Assembly (NCBI RefSeq): GCF_028372415.1
Contig: NC_092878.1
Location: 26,890,903-26,954,902 of the forward strand
DNA from: Notamacropus eugenii
Lineage: Eukaryota; Chordata; Mammalia; Diprotodontia; Macropodidae
Length of the DNA: 64,000 bases
Reading direction: 5' to 3'
The notes beneath the pieces are model-generated. The model searched no databases. It was given only the letters and a program-made list of their open reading frames with translations, and was not told where the DNA came from. This document shows positions 59,801 to 64,000 of this stretch, piece by piece. The position numbers were made by a program, and so were the translations under genes. Each line of letters starts with the position of its first letter. The first letter of the stretch is position 1.

Positions 59801-60917
59801 TACCCAACAAGTTGCCAAATCTTACCCTCCTACCACCACACCTTTCAAATTCTACCCCATCTCTTTATTCAAACGACTACTACCTTAGTTCAGGTTCTCA
59901 TAATCTCTTGCCTGGACTATGGCAACAGTCTCCCAATTGGTCTCTGTCTCTTTCTATGTGTCTCTCTCTGTCTCTGTCTCACCACTCTAATCTATCCTAC
60001 ATGTTTTAGGTAAGTAATTTCCCCTAAAACACAGATCTGACCAGTCATTTCCTTGTTTAATCAAGTTCAAATTTTATCACGGGCTCCCTACTGTCTCTAA
60101 GAATAAATATAAGCTTCTCTGTGATAGGGTTATAGGGTCTCTTTTATAGGCTGTTTGAACAGCACTCTACAACCTGGCTCTGAACAACCTTTCTGTTGCA
60201 TTTGACATTGCTACCCTTTCCTAATTGTTCAGCCCAGCTGAACTGCCCTTCTCTCTTTTCCTCACATGTAACTCTCCATCTCCCATCTCCATGTCTGGAA
60301 TGAACTTCCTCCTTACCTCTATCTCACAGAGTCCTTCGCTTCCTTTAGAGGAAGCTTGAGCACCATCTAAGGCATGAAGCCTTTCCTGACTCCCCCAAAC
60401 AATCCTGTATTTAACTTGGCATACATCTGTGTTGGTTAACTTTATAGTTAAACCTCACGTGTTTATGCTTACACGTCTCTGGCTCTCCCATGAGCTCCTC
60501 ACTAGTACTCTGTACTTGCACCCCAGTGCCTAATACAGTGCCTGGGCACTTACACAATAAATATCTGCTGACTGACTAATACCTGAGCGGAGATTGAAGA
60601 AATATTTGGGGGAATAATTAAAAGTTCCTAGCATGGAAAAGGTGTAGGTTCCTCAGATACAGTCTAAAGGAGGAGGTAGCTAGACTATGTATGAGATAGC
60701 AAAGGTACAGTACTACAGGAATGCTAAATGTGGGGCTATACCCAGCAGCCCATTCATATATGTGGTATCCTTGCTCTAAGCTCCCCAGCTTCCAAGTGGC
60801 AAGGATGAAGACAGTCACCCCTTTCCCTTCAGCCAGGATATTCTCACCTGCTTGGGGATTATCTGGATTTTTGTCTGGATGGCAGGTAAGGGCCTTTTGT
60901 CGGTACGCTTTCTTCAC
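47680..60917 (-). CDS. DNAJC17: DNAJC17, ten of its coding exons (N-terminus outside window)
   Basis: DNAJC17 is a nuclear J-domain protein with an RRM, linked to splicing and to thyroid transcription. Exons on the - strand: 60917-60848, 58929-58871, 58511-58424, 57144-57059, 56886-56790, 56196-56153, 55713-55636, 54902-54822, 54177-54058, 47802-47680. They join to 282 codons without a stop in frame and all phases match. Seen are [20 protein letters not shown] with the HPD motif, a Lys-rich and Glu-rich coiled coil ([20 protein letters not shown]), then the RRM with RNP1-like GCAVVEFAS, and the tail [13 protein letters not shown] ending MPT. Human is 304 residues; only about 26 N-terminal residues are lacking, so one coding exon lies to the right of the window. 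Confidence 0.96.
47803..49950. other. DNAJC17 last intron, left part
   Basis: No exon or interspersed repeat that I can name. A palindromic AP-1-like ggtgagtcacc lies near 49783-49793, upstream of the C15orf62 promoter. Confidence 0.45.
49960..49965 (+). promoter_or_regulatory. C15orf62: TATA box for C15orf62 (proposed)
   Basis: TATAAA followed by GC, with about 30 bases to a cctcaggactcagttg that could hold the start site. About 720 bp before the ATG, compatible with a spliced or long 5' UTR. Confidence 0.4.
50115..50130 (+). promoter_or_regulatory. AP-1/MARE-like element
   Basis: GTGACTGAGTCAGCTG contains TGAGTCA and most of a Maf/Nrf2 palindrome. It lies within the proposed C15orf62 5' exon. 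Function is inferred. Confidence 0.35.
50374..50681 (+). other. C15orf62: Proposed 5' UTR intron of C15orf62
   Basis: A donor CA|gtaagtg at 50374 and an acceptor gctttccttag ending at 50681, four bases before the ATG. The polypyrimidine run is short. It is an inference; the gene may equally be unspliced. Confidence 0.35.
50686..51210 (+). CDS. C15orf62: C15orf62 homologue, single coding exon
   Basis: One 525 nt open frame gives 174 residues. It starts [20 protein letters not shown] and ends [19 protein letters not shown]. Its place inside a DNAJC17 intron on the opposite strand is that of human C15orf62, annotated there as about 175 residues and possibly mitochondrial. The N-terminus is basic with Ser/Arg ([16 protein letters not shown]), a possible targeting or membrane-binding segment. 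The C-terminal [17 protein letters not shown] looks like the end motif of Cdc42 effector (CEP/BORG) proteins; I see no clear CRIB. The Cdc42 link is an inference. The frame is intact and its codon use is GC-rich. Confidence 0.9.
   Translation: METWRKGSFRNNSFFKRLSLGRPRRLRRQGSVLSQASTAGGDHEEYSNREVIRELRGRPDGRRLPLWGDEQPRSTLLAPPKPPRLYRESSSCPNILEPSPAYAAAYSATLPSAISLAGPLHQYSEEDSLEATPLQEAPADLTDPFFSFEVDLGISLLEEVLQMLREQFPRDPWA
51211..51300 (+). other. C15orf62: C15orf62 3' UTR
   Basis: A short tail after TGA, with AATAAA at 51281-51286 followed by atctgtgctttat. Confidence 0.65.
51281..51286 (+). terminator. C15orf62 poly(A) signal AATAAA
   Basis: A canonical hexamer about 70 bases after the stop codon. 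Confidence 0.7.
51305..53100. other. DNAJC17 last intron, right part
   Basis: It holds a direct repeat of about 20 bp (gtcaaatcaaattcaaagca, twice at 51929-51969). No exon or named repeat otherwise. Several overlapping open frames of about 100 codons have no signature. Confidence 0.45.
53105..53275. repeat. Non-autonomous hAT (Charlie-type) element
   Basis: The left end is acagtggttctcagactac...gaccccatgag. The right part is gtcctcagtaattttaagaatgtaaag...gagaccaaaaagtctga. The CAGTGGTTCTCA terminus is the hallmark of MER5-like hAT elements. Confidence 0.6.
53365..53570 (+). repeat. L2-type LINE fragment
   Basis: tctgtactactgcgatagcctcctc, taattcatcctccacaccactgcc and actcaataaactccaggggctcac, in the same order as the other L2-like regions here. 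Confidence 0.6.
53595..53635. repeat. TG-rich microsatellite
   Basis: tatgtgtgtgcatacatgtgtgtgtgtgtg, a short imperfect tract. Confidence 0.75.
54058..54177 (-). CDS. DNAJC17: DNAJC17 exon: end of RRM
   Basis: 120 nt encoding [30 protein letters not shown], then [10 protein letters not shown]. The human segment is DAVGRSHSGLSK, so this copy has a few extra residues before HSGLS. Confidence 0.95.
54822..54902 (-). CDS. DNAJC17: DNAJC17 exon: RRM RNP1
   Basis: 81 nt encoding [20 protein letters not shown] then [16 protein letters not shown] holds the RNP1 position. The donor is GCG|gtaagt. Confidence 0.95.
55636..55713 (-). CDS. DNAJC17: DNAJC17 exon: start of RRM
   Basis: 78 nt encoding [20 protein letters not shown] then LRILQK. 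The RRM starts here; [14 protein letters not shown] is the first strand and helix. The acceptor is ctttgcag; the donor AAG|gtctgt is weaker than its neighbours. Confidence 0.95.
56153..56196 (-). CDS. DNAJC17: DNAJC17 exon [15 protein letters not shown]
   Basis: A 44 nt exon; with the split Gly codon it gives [15 protein letters not shown]. The acceptor is ctttctag and the donor is AAG|gtgaga. Confidence 0.93.
56790..56886 (-). CDS. DNAJC17: DNAJC17 exon: coiled coil
   Basis: 97 nt encoding [20 protein letters not shown] then [12 protein letters not shown]. Helical charged sequence. The acceptor is gctcggcag and the donor is G|gtggaa. Confidence 0.95.
57059..57144 (-). CDS. DNAJC17: DNAJC17 exon [15 protein letters not shown]
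   Basis: 86 nt encoding [20 protein letters not shown] then RSTRTLEQE. Start of the coiled coil. The donor is GAG|gtaagc. Confidence 0.94.
58424..58511 (-). CDS. DNAJC17: DNAJC17 exon [15 protein letters not shown]
   Basis: 88 nt encoding [20 protein letters not shown] then DERRKKVKL and one base of Asp. Very basic segment after the J domain. The acceptor is ttgccag and the donor is G|gtacgg. Confidence 0.95.
58871..58929 (-). CDS. DNAJC17: DNAJC17 exon [15 protein letters not shown]
   Basis: 59 nt encoding the end of the J domain: [20 protein letters not shown]. The acceptor is ccatacccag and the donor is CGG|gtaagg. Confidence 0.94.
59020..60585 (+). repeat. Long L2-type LINE 3' region
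   Basis: About 1.5 kb and the longest LINE copy in the window, in DNAJC17's intron on the opposite strand. The block order is tttctccaaagttaccaatgat, ctcagacttcagcagtgtcc, cttgcctggactatggcaac, acctggctctgaacaacc, atgaagcctttcctgactccc, then the terminal motif cagtgcctgggcacttacacaataaat-tctgctgactgac. An open frame at 59143-59517 is a remnant of it. Confidence 0.65.
60848..60917 (-). CDS. DNAJC17: DNAJC17 exon with J-domain HPD
   Basis: 70 nt encoding [20 protein letters not shown] and PQA. HPD is the motif that stimulates Hsp70 ATPase. The acceptor is ctctttcag and the donor is G|gtgaga. Confidence 0.96.
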
Positions 60918-60919
60918 CT

Positions 60920-63200
60920 GAAAGAGTCAGAAGTCAGTTATTCATCTATGGAGCTAGCTTACATTCCAGGGCGTAAACTTACGGTACTGCAAAGGTTTAT
61001 GGAAGCAAACTTGAGGAATCTCCTTCCACCCAAAAAAGAAGGTTCTGGTTTCTGCACAAAAAGCATCACCTCATAGCCACAAGAGAAACCTAAAATCAAG
61101 AAGGCAAACCCTACAGAGAAAGCTGATTTTGGTTCAGCCACTGCTAGACCAGAAGGGTCTTCCTAGAGTCACAACAATCAAAACACAGGCTATCCTTACT
61201 AAATAAGCTTCTCTTTTATATGCCAACTTTATAAGCCACAGGTGCTTTATGCCAAGGAAGCATAAAATGTTAGTGGTTGGATCACGACTCCTTGGCCACG
61301 GTCCCTCTTCTATTCATTCCACATCCTCTTAGGAAAGTGGGATCTCAGGCCTTTAGAATATCTCCATGAGAAGGGAAGGCTTTCGAGGTGGTCAGCTAGG
61401 TAGAGTGGCCTTCCAGGGGAGTGAATGGGCATTTTGTGGGGTACTAGTGCCACAATGCACTTCATATGGACAAGTTGGAGCAGGGGCGGATGGACAGGCT
61501 CCGAGGGTGATGAGGGTCAGCTCTCCTCTGCAGGTCTAGGGGAGAATTCTACACACAACTCGTTGGTAATAAAAGAGGTTCAAGGGACAATGAAGAGAGA
61601 GCGCTGAGGTTCTGGCGCCATCTGCTGGGTGCGCTGCGCAGCCGGCTATGTGACCAAATCTCATCAGTCACAGGCCGTGGACCTTTCTCTTTGTGCCCCT
61701 CCAGGAAGAGAATATTAAGCAGCAACCCTCAGAGGAAGGTGGAACTCACAAGGAAATGTGTGCTTAGAGAGGGTTCTTGTGAACCAGAAACGGAAAGAAC
61801 GAACAACTAAAACCCAATGCTGTATAATCAGGATGCCCAACTGGGTCCTGGAGAGATGAGAAAATGCACCTCCCTCTGGTGCAGGTGGAGCTGGAGGATT
61901 TGAGGAGGGGGGAGAACACTGGCCATATTGTCAGACTCCCTTAATGTATAGGTTAATTTTTCAAAACTTTTTTTCCTCTTCTTTTTTATTTGTGACAGGG
62001 GATGGGTCTCGGGGTAGAGGAGAGGGAGATAGCTGGAAATCAGTAATATAAAAATGAAAGATATCAATATTTTTTAAAAGAAGGGGGTCCACAGGCACTC
62101 AGAATTCTGTTCCTGCCTCATTCCAAAGTGTTTGCTTCATTGGCCATCTTTCCTGCCAGCGAGAATCTCGGGAAATCAGTCCTCAAAGGTTTGAAGGACT
62201 TCTGATATTTATAGTCATATAATGGACTCCAGAAGAGAAAGATTTCTGGGAGGTGGCCTAGCACCTAGGTCTTAGTATGCTCCTCTGGCAAGCCTATTGT
62301 CCACATGGACTCTCTTTTGTCCCTCATCTACACTTTGTTCAACTTCAAAATGTCTCTTCCTTGCCCTCTTCTTTCTCTCCTCCCTTCCTCCCTCTCCCTA
62401 AAACAGACCCCAGCTCATCCTTCTGCAGGTCTCCTAGGGTGCCTCCTCCTAGGGTGCAGAAGCACACTCCAAGATACTGCAGTAATGGGGTAAAGTCTCT
62501 CCAGTGTGCCCAAACATGTTCTCATTATTGTTTCTCAAAGTCCTCTTTCCCTTTTTTCCTGTCTGGATCCTGTAATCTTTCTTTCCATCTCCTGACACCA
62601 AACTTCACGCTACAATCACAACAAAATGGTAAATCAAAAGAAAAGTATGGTTTTGGCAACAGAAATTTTAATTACTTTTAAATATCATAAGGAAGGAAAG
62701 AGGTGATAAGAGAAAACAGCTAAGCTAGTAGTAGACAAAGCACCAATTCGGGACAATAGGTATCTAATGAGCAGGCTCAGGATGGAGGAACATAGCTCTC
62801 AACTACGGAGCATGATATCCTCCCCAAAATGAGATCCCTTTCAAGTGGGGATATGGAGTGGTGAGGAATGTGTGTGTGCAAAATACAACATTATCATTTT
62901 ACAAAAAACAACCTTGTTAGCATAAGCCTGTTATTTTTTTTTTCAAAAAGTAAATAAATAAGCTTCTAGAACATAACATGTAAGCCCAAGCTAAAGGGAA
63001 TCTAGAAGAGTGATGAAATTAAAAATGGAAGCAAACATGGGAAGCTGGACTTTTAGGAACTGAGACTGAGCCTAATACAAAGGAATCCCTCTCACCTGCG
63101 CTGCTCCCCACATTCCCAGCTTCACTTCTAAGACAGGGCCTCACTCCATTGGAAAACCAGAAACCCAGCTGAGGGGTAGAGGGAGGATGAGGCAAGGAAG
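60920..63200. other. DNAJC17 intron towards its first exon
   Basis: I searched for the missing exon (MAVTKELLQMDLYALLG) on the - strand and did not find it. One CTCF-like motif at 61612-61630. No long repeat named. Confidence 0.45.
61612..61630 (-). promoter_or_regulatory. CTCF-like motif
   Basis: The - strand reads CCCAGCAGATGGCGCCAG, a close fit to the CTCF core. It is opposite in orientation to the motif at 34077. No binding data. Confidence 0.4.
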
Positions 63201-63204
63201 TATA

Positions 63205-63505
63205 CGAAGAATCCATTCAATCAACCAACAAATGTGTATTAAGCACCTACTATGTGCCAAGCACTGTGCCAGGCCTTGGGGATACAAATACACTGAACCA
63301 AACTCCTGACTTCCAAGGAACTTACATTCTAGAGAGGCAAACACCACATGTATATATGGACACAAATATGCATGCATGTAGGTGTATGTATTGTATATGT
63401 GTCTATAAAGAGAATGAATACAAAGTAGTTTGAAATGAGGAAGGTATTAGCAGTTAAGGGGGCCATCAGGCAAGGTTTCATGTGGAATATGGCACTACTA
63501 CTGGG
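63205..63505 (+). repeat. Repeat family X, 5' half
   Basis: caatcaaccaacaaatgtgtattaagcacctactatgtg, aagcactgtgccaggccttggggatac and aaggaacttacattctagag, the cleanest family-X start in the window. A short TATG/TGTA-rich stretch (63345-63400) lies inside. Confidence 0.75.
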
Positions 63506-63744
63506 TCTTAAAGGAAGAGAGGGATTTCCCACTAGACTGCTCATCTGGACTTCAACATTATCTCCAGAAACTCACCTTCCTGCAAGATCACATCAACTCA
63601 GAAACTCAAACGGACTCAGTACCATGCCTGCTGCCCCAATACACACCTTGGGCCCCTCCTTCCCTCTGGAGAGGGTGGACCCTGGAGAGCTCCTCCCAAA
63701 TCCTCTATCTAAGGACAGTGGCCCCAAGGCAGAAACCACATAGA

Positions 63745-63832
63745 AGAGGAGACTGTTGTCTGCCTTTCTTTCTATCCTCAGCACTTGTCATGTAGTAGGC
63801 ACTACAGAAATGCTGACTGACTGACTGAAGAG
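63745..63832 (+). repeat. L2-type LINE 3' end
   Basis: tgcctttctttctatcctcagcacttgtcatgtagtaggcactacagaaatgctgactgactgactga, the terminal L2-like motif. Confidence 0.6.
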
Positions 63833-64000
63833 GCCCACTTCTCCTGAGAAGGGTACACAGGATGGGGGAGGGTCATTGCAAAGCATAGACTGAGAAGGTG
63901 AGCTTCAGTGACAGAGCTAGGGCTGCAAGAAGCAGCCCCAGTCTCATTTATTTACAACTGAGATGCTCAGACTCTGAGACTAAGTAATGAACTCTTTGGG

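Noticed and set aside
62277-62681. A 134-codon frame near the right end
   Set aside because: Ser/Pro/Phe-rich, no signature, no splice context; probably chance.

Overview
The window is 64 kb of mammalian nuclear DNA, very probably from a marsupial. All the genes are intron-bearing vertebrate genes with GT..AG splice sites. The interspersed repeats include many copies of a tRNA-headed SINE (head reads like ggcagctaggtggtgcagtgg) that I know from marsupial genomes, alongside MIR, L2, L1 and CR1/L3-like fossils. I cannot name the species. The gene order RAD51, RMDN3, GCHFR, DNAJC17 with C15orf62 nested inside it matches human chromosome 15q15.1 as I know it, so this is a conserved syntenic block and not an accessory or transferred region.

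Layout. Positions 1-11.4 kb hold the last four coding exons and the 3' UTR of RAD51 (+ strand), after at least 7.6 kb of intron filled with old L1, MIR and SINE copies. Positions 13-36.2 kb hold all of RMDN3 (PTPIP51) on the - strand: twelve coding exons that join without a break into a 466-residue protein, with a CpG-island promoter near 36.2 kb. Positions 36.3-43.7 kb are intergenic: a CCCCTG minisatellite, L1 and L2 remnants and hAT-like DNA-transposon remnants. GCHFR (+) lies at 44.3-47.4 kb, with three coding exons and 84 residues. DNAJC17 (-) fills 47.6 kb to beyond 61 kb: ten coding exons are present and the first coding exon, with the N-terminus, is not found here. C15orf62 (+) is an intron-nested gene at 50.7-51.3 kb inside the last DNAJC17 intron, with a candidate TATA promoter of its own at 49.96 kb.

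How the genes relate. RAD51 (homologous recombination) and RMDN3 converge tail to tail about 1.6 kb apart. RMDN3 and GCHFR diverge across roughly 8 kb. GCHFR and DNAJC17 converge with poly(A) signals only about 220 bp apart. The genes share no pathway that I know of: RMDN3 tethers mitochondria to ER, GCHFR is the feedback regulator of GTP cyclohydrolase I, DNAJC17 is a nuclear J-domain/RRM protein, and C15orf62 looks like a Cdc42-effector relative.

I found no new biological system. The more interesting points are the conserved phospho-FFAT motif of RMDN3 with Ser in place of Thr, the poly-G tract just inside RMDN3 intron 1, the CCCCTG minisatellite, SINEs that share a head but carry two unrelated tails, a recurrent unnamed long repeat, and a set of CTCF-like motifs in convergent orientation. 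All gene models come from reading splice sites and protein similarity by eye; no alignment was run.
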